Positions 33,518 through 46,655 of a stretch of 64,000 nt of DNA are shown piece by piece. A model generated the notes under the pieces. The model saw only the letters and a list, made by a program, of their open reading frames with translations, was not told where the DNA came from and did not search any database. Both the position numbers and the translations under genes were made by a program. This stretch comes from Ephydatia muelleri (lineage: Eukaryota; Porifera; Demospongiae; Spongillida; Spongillidae): NCBI GenBank assembly GCA_013339895.1, contig JABACO010000006.1, positions 12,078,357-12,142,356 on the forward strand, in the 5' to 3' direction. Each line of letters opens with the position of its first letter. Positions within the stretch are counted from its first letter, which is position 1.

Positions 33518-34204
33518 GAGTGGGCATGCTAAGTGATTAAATACAGTGCGTGAGTTTGATTTCATATTTTGATTTGCAGTTTCTGGTGAGTCATGGTAAG
33601 CTTTGAAGCATTGGGTGGCCATAAAGAGGCGTCACTTCAGAATTATAGATTGATACCGTAAATTATCTAATTGTACACCCATGCAGTTTCCAGCCGCATA
33701 CAACACCGTGAGTCAAGCACTTTGTAATCTTCCGCACTCGTCAATTATGGTATCCCACAAATGAAATGAGTCGCTGTAATCCTCCACTGTTACTTATCAC
33801 TGTACATGTACTTTTCCGTGGTTCAAATGCAATTATGAAGTATTTAAACTCGTACCCAGTGGTTATTTATCTGAAACCGTATATTTCTGGATACCGCTCG
33901 TTTTGTAATTTACTGGCCGTTTTCCGTAGTCATCATGCAATTAAAAACTGCCTAATAATGAATGAATTTTTCGATAGGTTAACCGGTTAACAAAAAATAA
34001 TTAATTAACACTGACGGCTGGTCAGCATGGCGAGTGGCATATATGGTATTATTTCTTACTAGAAAATCGAATATAGCGCTCGAAGGGTGCTATATGGCGT
34101 CGAAGGCGCGGCCTAAAATTGGTAAAAAGTTCGGGATAAGAGACGGGTGTGTTGCGATTCTGGAACTATTCCATAAAATAATTGTACACCCCTACTGATG
34201 ACCA

Positions 34205-34465
34205 AAAAAAGTTGTCCAGAGGGGGTCCAATGGTAATGTCCTAGGGGGATGTTCTATTGCAGTGAGATGTGTCCAGAGGGGGGTCCAATGGCAATGATGG
34301 CAATGTCCTAGGGGTTTCGCACAGTGAGATGTGTCCGGATGGGTTTCAAAGGTAATGCTCTAGGGGGTATCCTACATCAGGATGTGTCCAGAGGGGGTTC
34401 AATGGTAATGTCCTACGGGGGTGTCCTACATCGCGATGTGTCCAGAGGGGGTTCAATGGTGGCGT
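34205..34465. repeat. Minisatellite, about 55-60-bp unit, four to five copies
   Basis: Each unit contains GATGTGTCCAGAGGGGGT, then CAATGGTAATGTCCTA and a G run. Copies differ by small indels. Confidence 0.85.
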
Positions 34466-34664
34466 GCTGTACCATAAATATAATATCAGTAATCTTGGTG
34501 ACTCCACCACCGGGCAGTGAGTTGTATGTGCTGAGAAGGAAACCATGCACCATCGATTCGCAATCGGCACATAAACAAGCGTGTCTCAGACTCTTCGCTG
34601 AGATATTGTGGTACAACTTTGAAGGCACAACCTATGACACGCGATCGCGCAAGAGTTGCCTTGC

Positions 34665-35001
34665 ACACACTCCACACACAAACACCACACACACCACAAA
34701 CACACACCACACACACCATGCACACACTGATCACACCCCACACACACCACACACCACAAGCACACACATACACCATGCACATCACATACGAACATCACAC
34801 ACTCACACCACACATACCCCACACACAAACACACACCACACACACACCCCACACACACAAACACCACATACAAACACCACACACACCACACACAAACACA
34901 CACCATACACACACCACACCACACACACACCACACACACACCACACACACACACCACACACACACACACACACACCACAAACACACACCACACACGCCAC
35001 A
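34665..35001. repeat. Degenerate CA/CACAC array
   Basis: Irregular mixture of ACACACC, ACACAAAC and ATAC units over about 340 bases. The long open frames on both strands are low-complexity artefacts. Confidence 0.88.
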
Positions 35002-35469
35002 TGTGGCTACTGCTACAGACTACCAGGCCAAGCCAGTGTGCATGCTGATGTTTTAGTAAAGCTGATTTCCAATGAAAAGAAGCATGTACAAAACACCCCT
35101 ACTGATGATCGAGTATGACATCACTTCCACCCCACCATCACTCCCACCCCACCATCACCCCTAACCCTCCTTCAGATCATGACTTCAGACACACACACAC
35201 ATGCACACACACACACACACACACACATGCACACACAAACAAACTCCTCTAGCATGAGATGTCCAGTTCCAATCTATATAGTCAGTCCAGATTGCCCAAA
35301 CACTATACACTATTTGAGACCCATGTGAGTGGAACAAGTGACACACTCACGTGCAAAACACATGCACATACATGCACCCATGTGCACTAACATTCACATG
35401 CATATCTGAACCTGCAGGTTCAATATAGGATTGATTGAGGAATGATGAATGTCATTAAAAATTTTAAAT

Positions 35470-35836
35470 CGTACATGCACACAACACACATACACTGACA
35501 CATTTAGTCATGAATACATACACACACAAGCACACACAAATACACACACACATGCAAACACACATAACATGTGCACACAACATGCACGCACATACTACAC
35601 ATGCACATGCACACACATATTATACACACCATCATCATTCACCCACACACATTCATACTGTGTACACATACATGTGCACACACCTACACACATACACACA
35701 CATACCACACACTCACATGTACACAAACACATACACACACATACCACACACTCACCTGTACACAAACACATGCACACACACAACATGCACACATGCAAAC
35801 AGATACCGGTACATGCAAATACACACACAAACACCC
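35470..35836. repeat. Degenerate CA/CATG-rich array
   Basis: Dispersed ACACAC, CATGCACAC and ATACACAC units with unique interruptions. A smaller CA run lies at about 35,190-35,240. Confidence 0.85.
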
Positions 35837-37287
35837 TCTTAGCCTCTTAGCTCTGTCCAGTAATATGAGTCCAGTTCATTTCTATTGTCCGTTCAGCTCG
35901 TTGTCCAGCTCATGTGCATGCATTGCAAGCTCTTTGAATACTTGAAGTCCAAAAACGAATACAACAACTAGGCATGTTTACTACATGTTGCAAGCCATAT
36001 ATGCAGGCTCGGGCCCACATACATGGGTGATCATACGCAGGCCCGAAGTTGACTGCTGGTATCGCAGGCCTCCACTTCCACGCTGAGGCCCGCTCTTTGT
36101 ATCGAGCCCAAAAGTGGAAACGTACAGCACCCCCGGCGTTTCGTATCGATCGGGCCAGAAAGGTACTTCCCCCCCCCCCCCCCCCCCCCCCCCCCTTTTT
36201 CTATTTACAGCAGTCCTATTAATCAATGGCCCATGAGAATCTCCCTCGATCGGCCACTACGCGAACAGTGACTGCCATTTGTAGGATGCCAAATAAAACT
36301 TGACTACCGGCATATTGTAGCGCACCGCAAACGTCGATCGGAGAGAACATCTACGGTATACTTAGGCCCTATATACTAGGTATGTGGGTCAAGCTATGGT
36401 TGTTACGCACATGTACAGCACCTAAGCACCTCAGTTATAACATACCTGAGTGAGTCTGATTCAGAGAAGCATTGCAACAGAGATACTCACGCCCGTTAAA
36501 ACGTCCATTACGTCATGCAACCATTGTGAAGAATTAATAATGGAGAAATTCAGTACCTCAACCACTAAAAGTGACTCAGGAACCTAGAGAAGTAGGCAAA
36601 AGAGTGTTTTATGGCAACATACACCTTCCTCGATGATCTAGTTAACATAATAATAAACGTTTTTTACCACAACTATCACAGATCCTGAGAAAAATGTACA
36701 AACGTCTTGAAAAAACCCTAATTTTTATCAATTTTCTACAGGTGTGTCATGGAACCCACAGATAGACCATGACATTTTTTGTTTCATCAATAAAGCACGG
36801 CTTATGATGTGCTTCACTATAGTTTTCAACGTTTTTGTCATTTCTATCCTTTCCTGATTTAGATTGAACTTTGTTCCATACATTTCAATGGACGCGTGCG
36901 CGGATAATTAACGGACGTTTGCAATGACGCGTCAGGAATACTTAATGAGCGTCCGAAATTTCTGGCAATGTGCAGTTTTCCGCGAATCCCGCTTATGTTT
37001 CTCGAATTAAATAACTTCAAAATGATGAGGAGGGTAGATGTTGCTTTTTTTTATTAGTTTCTACGTTACTCCACACTCTTTTAAATTTTATTATTATTAT
37101 TATTATTATTTTACTTTTATGTTAGCACTTTTATTGTACATTCATACAACATCATAATGATTATACATACAGAGTAGATACGCTTAGTGTTATTATAGCT
37201 ATTACTATTTTTAATCTAAAAATCCATTAATTGCACTTCCTCTGTATCCTCCTGAACCTGTTCTTAGAGAGAGCCTCTGGTCTAGCC

Positions 37288-37596
37288 TCATCCAACTGTT
37301 GTGGTTTTTTTTTGAAAACTGTCCACTAAGTCTTTTGAAGCAGCTTCCGGGTGATCAGCCTCTTGCATGGCCCTAATCGGTAGAGGGAATCCCTCCCTTT
37401 TCGTGGCCACTCCCGAAGTGCGCCTTTCAGCTTCATCACCAGTTTGCCCGTCCCAATCAATCAATGCTCTCTTCAAATTACACACTTTTCTCGAACTGAG
37501 AGAAAGTAGACCTTGTGCCCTCACTCTGTCCTGCGGAACTTCCCATTTTTGGTCTGGCTTAAGGTCAATTTCAAGCCAATGGATTAAACGATCCAA
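37288..37596 (-). other. Unassigned 102-codon open frame
   Basis: Open minus-strand frame with a normal-looking charged composition (LIHWLEIDLKPDQKWEVP near the start). It lies between ATT microsatellites and downstream of a retroelement remnant on the same strand. I do not recognise it; it may be a piece of a mobile element or chance. Confidence 0.2.
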
Positions 37597-37629
37597 ACTT
37601 TTTATTTCCTCAACAAGAACTGATCGCGA

Positions 37630-37631
<2 letters not shown>

Positions 37632-37673
<42 letters not shown>
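37632..37673. repeat. (ATT)n microsatellite
   Basis: About 14 uninterrupted ATT units. Confidence 0.92.
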
Positions 37674-37757
37674 TTAAGCTGTCTGTCACAATTTTTATAT
37701 AAAAATACAGTACATAAACATTAAACAAACAAATTACACATACAATCGGATCTTGCT

Positions 37758-38818
37758 CTACGACAGTGGGATAATTCTAGAAACGATGGCTGTAGCATTG
37801 GCATGAACTAGATGGACATTAAGCCGGCCATAAATGTCATTCAGCACAACTGACTTGGCCTTGCATGTAGAGGTGGTGAGTCTGGAGGCGATTGATGAGA
37901 TGATAGAAGAGGCCTCATCGCCCCAAGCTCCATTAGATTCTGCCATCATGGGGACACATACCCATCCAAGTTCCGAACATTTGGGATCATTAGCTTGATG
38001 TTTCCTCGCCTCTGTGACCTGAGCAGCAGACTTGGCCAAGACTCCCGCTTCCAAAAGGGTTAAAGGGTTTAGCGGAGAAGTGATGGAGACATCTAGTGCT
38101 GCTGGTTTGCCTAAGAAACAATTGGATAGTAAGATATCAGCTGGGCGAGTCTTATTGTGGTCATGGGTGAGATTGTTGCCCACTTCCACCTGAACACCTA
38201 TGTGTGCACGCCGACAGGTCTCCACCAGGATATTTCTGATCTTGTTGTGGCGGGAGACCACATCTCCACCATATTTGCAGGTGACTGCATGGTGGCCAAG
38301 GTGATCAAGTACACCGGGGCACAGGGTACACTGAGAGCCCTCTGAAGTATCGAGGCCAAGCCACCACTTTACAGCAATCTGGAAAACAGGTGGATCTAGA
38401 TGGAGTCCAAGGCCCTCAGAGGGAGTTACAGACAGCCAGGCTGAAGCATGGGGTGAAGAAATGGACAATAGACGGGCTTTGTCTGCCAATGAAGATATAG
38501 TTATCAGATTGTTGAATAGATGGTCATCAAATTTGGAAGACAGTGTTTTCTGAATAGGAGGGGAAAGAAGAACAGACTCAAATTAATGGCTTCTACTGGA
38601 AAGACTAAGTTGTTAAAGACCTCCACAGCTTGAGATAGGTGGTGGACTGATGTGGATCCAAAGCCAGATGAACAAATGGAGGAGAAATAAGCTGCAGATG
38701 AGTGGTGAGACAAAGATCGCAAGCCTAGGCCTCCTCTGCTCAGGCTGAGCTGGGCCTGCTTCCAGGCAGTATCGGAGGTATCAACCCCAGTGCACTCACT
38801 GAAGACCCTACGGATGTC
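37758..38818 (-). mobile_element. Reverse-transcriptase-type retroelement remnant, C-terminal part
   Basis: Minus strand, two frames. The first part (38,818-38,500) reads TGVDTSDTAWKQAQLSLSRG, then GLRSLSHHSSAAYFSS, typical of sequence following a reverse transcriptase in multicopy invertebrate elements. The second part (38,489-37,758, 243 codons open) reads ADKARLLSISSPHAS, FQIAVKWWLG, a Cys/His block (CTLCPG then HHAVTCKYGG) and ends with IYGRLNVHLVHANATAI. One frameshift separates them near 38,500, and the upstream end stops at an A-rich/T-rich tract at 38,818-38,840. It is the best-preserved copy of the family in the window, yet has no visible catalytic centre. The remnants at 1-680, 974-1,440 and 1,675-1,923 are its relatives. 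Confidence 0.65.
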
Positions 38819-39180
38819 TTTTTTATTATTATTATTTTTAGAAACTTGTCATGCAGATATTCACATAAAAACGAAAGGAAACAAAATATGAGAGTCTGTG
38901 CAAGTAGAAGGGCTTCCCTTGACACCAGGTCAAGAGGAGGTTGTGTAGCAGACGTATAATGGCCAAGGTGAGAGCGTGCCCCTCGAATGCACATAACTGA
39001 ACTTCGCAGTAATGAGTAGGCGAGGCGGCATCTCAACCACATACTCTTTTAATGCTTTGAATATGCACTCAAATTGAGATTGAGTTGAATAAATTTTGGT
39101 AGCCAAATGTCACATATTTATTTCTTTTCTTATAGGGATGGCAATGCAGGTGTCTCATATGAGGTGATATGCTAAAATAG

Positions 39181-40350
39181 TTATCTTGCAATGTGGTTTT
39201 CATCTTTGCTACAAGGTCTTGATCCTAAGTATGTACTCAGCACCCCCCTCCCCCCCCCCCCCCCCAGTGAATACTTCCTCATATTCCAAAACCTGTTAGT
39301 AAGATCTTTATGTGAATACATAAGCCCACTTGAGAACAGTACCCTCTTTGTTCTTTTCAAATCGCCTCCAGCTTCCATGAAACTTCTGTGATCAAGTACA
39401 ATGGAATCCAAGGAATGAGAAACACAAGAACCCCTACTATCAATAACTGACTCAGTGTCATCAGGCAAAACAGGCATGGTTGTTTCCCTAAGAAACTCAA
39501 GGTCACCAGTAAGATACAATTTCAGAGTGTAGGTCCCTTGAATAATAATCTCTTCAGTTCTCTTCAGTTGCATCAAGCATCCTGTGCACCACCTAAGGGA
39601 CTAATTCATCTCTTGTTTCCTCACTTGACTGCAACAATGTCTATCATGCTTAATGGCTGCATTGATGCTTCTTTTACATGATGCAGATAGCACCAATACA
39701 TCATGCCGCAACAGTTGCACCATTCTACAGGCAGGCTTTAATGAGTGCACATTCCGGACGTGAAGACATATAACAACATGGACCATGCATGGTACCAGCC
39801 AAGTGACTTACTCTGTCAGACAGGTGGCACACACGAACCTATTGCATGGGAGCTGCATTGCATTGGTTGCCGCAATACACCAAAGCAAATAGGACATTGC
39901 AGCTCTTCAATGGCACATAGCAGCTGTGCATGTGGTATAGCTAGTATTATCCTTTGAAGCATTACTGATTTTATGTGCTCCACAATTTCGATGGAGTAAA
40001 CCCCATATCAGACTTTCCTGTCTTCTTTCCTGTGCACGGTGTATAAAATGGCTTATGACCATTGCAGCCCCTATACAATCTGATAAGCAAGCCATGAAAA
40101 ACTACGGGTATCTCTCCATGGAATGGCTAAACCATGCAGTCATATGGCTCCACTGAGCACTTGCAAGGTGTATGCATAAATCTTGGGGCGTGGATCTCAG
40201 GGCTATCCTTCTTTGTGTCGATATGAAAGGCTTGCAAAATCTCCTCCGTGTAGGAGGTGCATTGGTGTGTGCATAGATCATGATTATTTGACCTTTGCTT
40301 GTTTGTGATCTACGAAAAGCTTGCACCCGCAATCTCTACAAAAGGTCTTC
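39181..40350 (-). pseudogene. RAG1 N-terminus-like remnant, diverged copy
   Basis: On the minus strand near 40,245-40,160 a frame reads EEILQAFHIDTKKDSPEIHA followed by PRFMHT, fitting F-x-I-D-x-x-x-D-x-x-x-I-H-x-x-x-F of the RAG1 zinc-binding region, although the following cysteines are not in the same frame. Next, near 39,905-39,805, comes a RING-type start, LQCPICFGVLRQPMQ, and after a 5-base duplication CNRFVCATCLTE, ending on a good donor (gtaagt). A further block, VLVLSASCKRSINAAIKHDR followed by HC, matches the C-x-x-C/K..H-x3-C second zinc finger. The open frame 39,576-39,181 may be the continuation. It is a different subfamily from the other copies, with a 26-base C run near 39,242-39,267. 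It is broken. Confidence 0.45.
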
Positions 40351-42690
40351 CAGGATACAGGTACCGTGAGCAGTGTGTAAATATTCATCGTTAAACCATA
40401 GGTTTTGTTCACTGATAGAAAGCGTGTAGTAAATTCTAGAATTCATATTATCACTTCTCAGGCTTAGCTTGTTAGTCTGGATCAAATAGTAGCCTCTTTT
40501 ATAAGCGCGATTTACTCAGTACAAAACGAACGCAAAGACGATACAATTTCCCGCCATGAGACTTCCATTAAATGCGCGAGCGCTGGTTCATCGTTAATAC
40601 GCGTCATAGATGTTGTGCGAAGTAGATTGTGTGTTTAACCTATTTCAACTCTAAAACCCTGTATTCTAGTGAATAAACTGTCTCCGATGATAGGTGTTTG
40701 TTAATGAGCTTTGTGTCCACCATGAATTGGAAATACTGTAATTCCAATCATATGATCTAATTTTAAAACCTAATGTCACGACCGAAACAGCCGTTGTCTT
40801 AGTTATAAATATCTTGCAGAAATAATAAAGTGAGCTGTTATTGTTATTTGCATTGAATTATGCAATGAACGTTAATATGATGCTTATTGATTATTCCGAA
40901 TGGGACCAGGGGACGAGCGAGAGGGGGTGTTGCAAGACTAACGCCATATATGGCATTGGCCACCATTTTAAACAGTAATCATGCGCACCGATGACCATAA
41001 ATCCTTCAGGAACCGACAGTGTTTTCACCACAGCCGTAAAACACACTGGTGTATAATGGACCAGAATCTGTTGCCGAAAGTGAAACCTATCACAAATCAA
41101 AATCTATAGCTGGTGGAATACTGTGTAATTAGGTCAGAAAAAATGTACTAACCTACAGAAAGCACTATTTTGCCTCCAGGAACCAAACTTTTTAATATAA
41201 AGGAGGTAGTTATTTTACAATCTAATGACAGAGGATACTGAGCAACAAGAATCCGTTGCCACAAGTGAAGTATCATCTTGGTTAGTTAGTAATTATCAAG
41301 TATAGGTTTGCTGTACATTATTAATAGCCCTTAGTCTTGAATATTTGATAAAAACGGATCACGGGATAATTCACAATTAAATAATATTTTGTCTTTCTAA
41401 ATATACACAACAGAAATCATACAATGGAATCTCAGAAACAAAAAAATGTAACCTTTCCGCTCATTTCCATATGGAAAAAATTGCACCAATAACTTTAGAA
41501 TTGGTCGGCATACTCGCTTTTGTAATCAAGTAATCTCGAGCTTTGTACTGCAGTTGTGTTAAAGTAGTATACCAAATAAATTTGGGACAGTTGTACAGGA
41601 TTAGTTTAGATTTTTGTCATTATCTAACAAGAAACCTACAAGGAGCAGTAGCGACTAGCGAGTGATGTAATCTAAATTAACTTATATGGTGTACGATGGA
41701 AAATAACGACCCTGGCCGCCTAGATCATGCAGAGAGCAGAGCCTGAAAGAAACGGACCGCGTACCACTGAACGCGAAAGTATTTTAAGTAGAGCCATAAA
41801 AGAAACGGGTTGCAACAGTCAACGGTATTAGGAGACTGACTGCATGGCAAATTGAGTGCGATATGGGATCAAGGCTAGATATACACGGGAATATCAACAA
41901 GACCATCGAAAGAGTACTACTGATAAATGTAGTTACCTACTGTTACCATTGAATCAGATATCATGCTCTTACTACGCGATGTGTGATGATGATCTAAGGT
42001 CTGTGATCACGTGGCACCTCTTGTCATGTATGTGTATCTGTCAGATGTCTGGGCTCAATTGTAACAAAAGTACGATACCCTGTGCGTCGGTGTATATAGT
42101 ATCTAGGCCTACAAATTACAGTGCAGTGTACCTACTGGTAGAGTGAGGATGATGTTTTGGTGTTTACTATTATTACTTATTTTAGTGGGGCAACAGCTTG
42201 CCCGTGTAAAGAGGTTTAAGCATTCGTACATAGGCATATGTGCTATGAAGATGCATGATTGTGTGGCTATGCACTTATTTCTTTTAAATAATTTCATTCT
42301 GTTAACCTAAGCCTACACATGTAAGCTGTATAAATACAACTAAGGTTTTATACAACGCGAGGCATTTTGTCGTCGCACATTGTTAGGTTCTGATTGTGTA
42401 GTTATGAATACATGTACATTTCGGTATGCGCTTTTTATTGGAATACGGGTATAATTTGGAATGTTCCAACATTTACAGCGTTCCAAAATTGTTGGCCCTA
42501 CAGTATAGCATGTTGTTGTTGCCGTTCATGTCCAGAAATTATGAACATCGGTGTATATCTCGGCTTAGATTTGTGATAAAAAAATTCTGATTTCACCATT
42601 AAACTCAACAGATACTTTAGAGATTTATAGGATTATAAAATCAGCTAATTTACTTCTACATTTCAATTTCTTTTTCTACACTTTTACATA
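40351..42690. other. No gene seen
   Basis: AT-rich spacer. A short piece near 41,113-41,140 (GTGTAATTAGGTCAGAAAA) belongs to a dispersed repeat also found at 45,757-45,878 and 61,193-61,320. No coding content is supported. Confidence 0.5.
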
Positions 42691-42714
42691 AAATCTCTGC
42701 TTCCGCTGGGTTGA

Positions 42715-43650
42715 CAGTGATTTTGAGGATTTTGTCGGCCTTCACAAAGTTGACAAAATCAATGCTGATACACTTGTTGCTGTAATAAAAGATGTTGTGC
42801 TACGCATGAACCTAGATCTGCACAATTGCAGAGGTCAGTGTTATGACGGAGCAGCAAACATGGCCGGATCCAGAACTGGGACAGCTAGCAACACAACTTC
42901 GTCAGGTGGAGGAGCGTGCCATATTTACCCACTGTTATGGCCATGCCCTGAACTTGGCTGTGGCTGATGTAGTAAAGGAGAGTAGAATGGTAAGGGATGT
43001 TTTAAGTTGGAGAAATCACAAAGCTTTTGAAGTATTCTCCCATGCAGGCCTGATAGTCTCTTTGAGCAGCTAAAGTCTTCTCTATCTCCTGGCACTGTTG
43101 GATTCCGGACGCTCTGTCCTACTCGATGGACTGTAAGAGCAGCTTTCCTTCAGAGTGTGATCAAAAACTATGAAGTATTCCAGGTGTTCTGGGATGAGGC
43201 AAGGGACACAACTTCTGATTCCGAGAATCGTGCCCGTATCACTGGTGTGAAGGCACAGATGGAAAAGTTTGAGTTTTTATTCGGTCTTTGTCTAGGTGAA
43301 TGCATCTGCGCCACACTGATAATCTCAGTAAGACTTTACAATCTCCATCACTCAGTGCTGCTGATAGTCAACAATTAGCCCAGCTAACTTGCAATACTCT
43401 TGAGCGCTTGCGAAATCAGGAGTGTTTTTCTTTACTGTGGAGCAAGGTTTCTGGCATGCAAGAAAAATTGCAGATTGATGAACCAATGCTACCAAGAAAG
43501 CGCAAGGCTCCGCGACGGTATGAGGTGGGAGATGGCCAAGGAACATTTCTGGAGACTGTCCAAGACTACTTTCGGGCCGAGTATTATGTTGTTATTGATG
43601 CAGCCCTCATATCCAGAAATGGCCCATACATACGCGGTCATCCTGTTGTT
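42715..43650 (+). pseudogene. hAT transposase remnant (ZMYM1-like), 5' part
   Basis: Plus-strand frames read in order DFEDFVGLHKVDKINADTL, CRGQCYDGAANMAGSR, then (after a frame break) THCYGHALNLAVADVVKESR, CPTRWTVRAAFLQSV, LRHTDNLSKTLQ and ETVQDYFRAEYYVVIDAA. QxYDGAANMxG, HCxxHxLNLA and RW are hallmarks of the ZMYM1/DUF4371 type of hAT transposase, including a catalytic-core aspartate in YDGA. At least two frameshifts are present. The C-terminal dimerisation region is absent here; a matching following segment sits at 47,027-47,230. Confidence 0.7.
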
Positions 43651-45376
43651 TTTTTTCCACATTGAATTTCAAACATGCTTAATATACTCTAAAAATCGAT
43701 TTGATTATAATATGCATTTTTCATGGAAAAAGCATTAAGCACCCTTTTACTAAAATCAAGACATTTAAATTAATTTCAACCGCGCATAATTAGTAAAATT
43801 TATTCATAAATGTATTTAATAGATGACGCAAGATATTTAAATATCATGTTAATACTTTAATGACGTCTACGACGAAACTTTGGTTCACGTGTTGATTTAA
43901 ATCTGGTATAATTAAATAGTAAAATAACGAAAGTCTATAATACAGAGTGCCAAAGCTTCTGCGCGAGGGTGTGGCGACTGCGGTACGCCCACGCATATGT
44001 GAAAAGTCAGTTGGTAAATAAATCATGCAACGCATGCCGATAGGGACTGACCAAACATTCAGAAATCATGTGTGCACAAAGTATCTCTGTTATGCCTCAT
44101 GGCAGTGTGCAATGTGATCTGTTCTTTTAATTTATCATTGCCTACTTGAACCAGCTAGTAGCTCTAACCAAGGATTATTAACTATTACAATCCGTGCTCG
44201 AACCCAGTGGGATATGCCTCATGTCATTCTCTTTGTCAGTAGCACTCGCGGCATTACTTTCAAAGTGGTTGTATGTTTCAACGCTTATACGTAAGTTCTA
44301 TCAGTATACATGAAAAAGCTCGGTGATTTTTATATAGACTCTATTGCCTGGTAACCTCGGACAACGCTCAGTTACAATTTCCACGCTTTTCTTGTTCATT
44401 TCACTAGTTACGAGCATTATCCGTGCACGCATGCATTGCCGTTGATGGTGCATGATCCAATTATGCTGTCATAGTCTGCAATTAATTAGGTTAAGTGAAT
44501 TGTGCATTATACAAGACAATACGGTGCAAGGTAACATGACTGCACCGCTGCGGTAATGAATGCTTTGAAGTGCAGTTTACCCATACACATGTATAGCTCT
44601 CAATTGCATGCATGGTAAATGCATGATGAAGAGATTAGAACTAACTTGCTGTCCATGCAGGAGGCCTGCATACTTTTACTATCTGTGCGTGTGCACCTAA
44701 ATTGGTGCACGCATTCAATATATGCATGATGCAAATGGTTGCGTGCATATGGTATATGAATACAATGCAGAGTGCAGCTGATAGTATGCAGGCATTGTTT
44801 CCTAGCAACTACTGGTTATGACAATAACAAAGGTCAGGTATTGGCATCTGTTTACTACCACTATAATCTTTCGTGCAGCTAGTATAGTCCTTCACAATTC
44901 ACTGGGATAAATGTTCAGTTGATTTATGATCAAATACACATGGTTGAATGGATTGATGACTCCAGGTTAAAAGTGACACTGTCAATAAACCTAATGTTCG
45001 TGCAAAGGTGATCTGCGAGTATGTATTGCATGCAGAGCGATCACGCAAGGTAATACGTTATTATTAATAGGACATTAAATAATAATCGAATCGGATCAGC
45101 TTCAAAACGTTCTATAGATCTTGCAAATAAAAAAGCGAGGGAAATTAAAGGATGCAACACCGAACTGACTGATCCGCAGCCATATAAACCTAGTCCCTCA
45201 TATATGCTCTGAACAGACAATTTGCATGTCTGCGACATGAATTAATTAATGAACGATGACCTTACTATATTATCTCCCACCTTACACGCCAGCTGGCGTG
45301 GTCACAAATTTCAGATAGAAAGCCGTTTATAATTAGCTGTTCTCAAATGCGCATAAGTGACGTGTTACCTAAGTTG

Positions 45377-45533
45377 CTGTAGCGGATCCGTGGGGTTGGA
45401 CAAGTTATAGAATCGGAGCGCCACTTCGGCGAATCGCGTCTCAGTTCTTGTATTTCGAACACCCCCCTCCCCCCCCCCCCCCCCCCCCCCCCCCCCCGCC
45501 CCATTACCAAAATACTGCATGGATCCGCCCCTG
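45377..45533. mobile_element. Short hAT-like element or element end with a C run
   Basis: The right end, read inward, is CAGGGGCGGATCCATGCAG, nearly the same as the left end of the element at 32,197. The likely left end, CTGTAGCGGATCCGTGG, begins at 45,377. Inside is a C run of about 30 bases (45,468-45,497). No convincing target duplication is seen. Confidence 0.45.
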
Positions 45534-45756
45534 CCAAGCGGGGATGTGGCCACTAATAGTTTGGGAACATTTTGTGAGTTAATAAACCTAACTATAATTA
45601 TTTAGTTTAAAGCTTCATGTAAAGGTACATACATGAACCCGGCCGTGTTTCTGTTATGACGACCATTTATTCAATAATGGTCAAGATGGCGGCGCCAGTA
45701 ACCGAACATTGTTCAAAGGCTCCCCGAACTATGTAATGGAAAAAACAAATGGCATG

Positions 45757-45878
45757 AAAACATGTACCAATGTGCTTCAAATCATAATAAAGGGTGGCAA
45801 CTCAATATTTCGTTAAGATTGAATTAAACAAAACAGTGGAATACAGTAATTAGGTCAGAAAACATTGATTTTGTGTAC
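45757..45878 (+). repeat. Dispersed repeat (partner at 61,193-61,320)
   Basis: Shares CAAATCATAATAAAGGGTGG, GGAATACAGTAATTAGGTCA and GAAAACATTGATTTTGTG with 61,193-61,320 in the same orientation, with small indels. Confidence 0.85.
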
Positions 45879-46064
45879 ATGTTAATGGGAAGCTATGTTT
45901 TGCTTTCCCGAACTGAAATCTTCAATGTAATAGTATATATATTTTTGCACAGTTTGCACCTTACACACCTTTCTACACGTAAAATGAGGTGGCAAATGTT
46001 TTATAACTTGAGGTTAGTTAATTAATTCAGAGTAACCATTTTCAAATGTAAATATTATAATGAT

Positions 46065-46623
46065 ATACATACATACATACATACATACATACATACATAC
46101 ATACATACATACATACATACATACATACATACATACATACATACATACATACATACATACATACATACATACATACATACATACATACAATCATACATAC
46201 ATACATACATACATACATACATACATACACATACATACATACATACATACATACATACATACATACATACATACATACATACATACATACATACATACAT
46301 ACATACATACATACATACATACATACATACATACTACATACATACATACATACATACATACATACATACATACATACATACATACATACATACATCATAC
46401 ATACATACATACATACATACACATACATACATACATACATACATACATACATACATACATACATACCATACATACATACTACATACATACTATACATACA
46501 TACATACATACATACATACATACATACATACATACATTACATACATACATACATACAATACATAACATAACATACATACATACATACATAAATCATAACA
46601 TCATACATACATACATACATACA

Positions 46624-46655
<32 letters not shown>

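Larger units (their letters stand above)
30065..33715 (-). pseudogene. RAG1-like element, copy 2, with RING finger, interrupted by a hAT-like insertion
   Basis: Minus-strand reading order: shared 5' end (33,715-33,518), hAT-like insertion (33,517-32,197), then the zinc-binding part near 32,150-31,985 with LKIAFDINTSGG and, after a frame break, CKHLMER. Next comes a RING-like block at about 31,735-31,650, LKCALCSNVLSQPLEL with C-x6-C-x2-C after it; then HCAGCNRGIRSGDYEGHEC at about 31,550-31,500; then VVQLATGGA. Further down are LTLSDEEQQCLLDTAN and, near 30,270-30,195, MHLLEDHTVQWAN and GFGLLGEQG, ending in CIVKEHLLSIEPQLVAA. RAG1 has the same order: CxxC/IHPxxFCxxC, RING, CxxC..H zinc finger, then a GG-containing basic region. 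The end block might hold the last catalytic glutamate. Stops and frameshifts show it is dead. Confidence 0.55.
33716..37280. other. Gene-free, repeat-rich region
   Basis: Holds the minisatellite at 34,205-34,465, CA-rich arrays between 34,665 and 35,840, a 27-base C run (36,169-36,195) and an ATT run near 37,078. The remainder is AT-rich without recognisable coding content. Confidence 0.5.

Noticed and set aside
34324..35118. 264-codon His/Thr-rich open frame
   Set aside because: Runs through a CA-rich array; low complexity only.
45377..45533. Complete element with target duplication
   Set aside because: The flanks (AGTTG and CCAAG) do not match, so only similarity of the ends is claimed.
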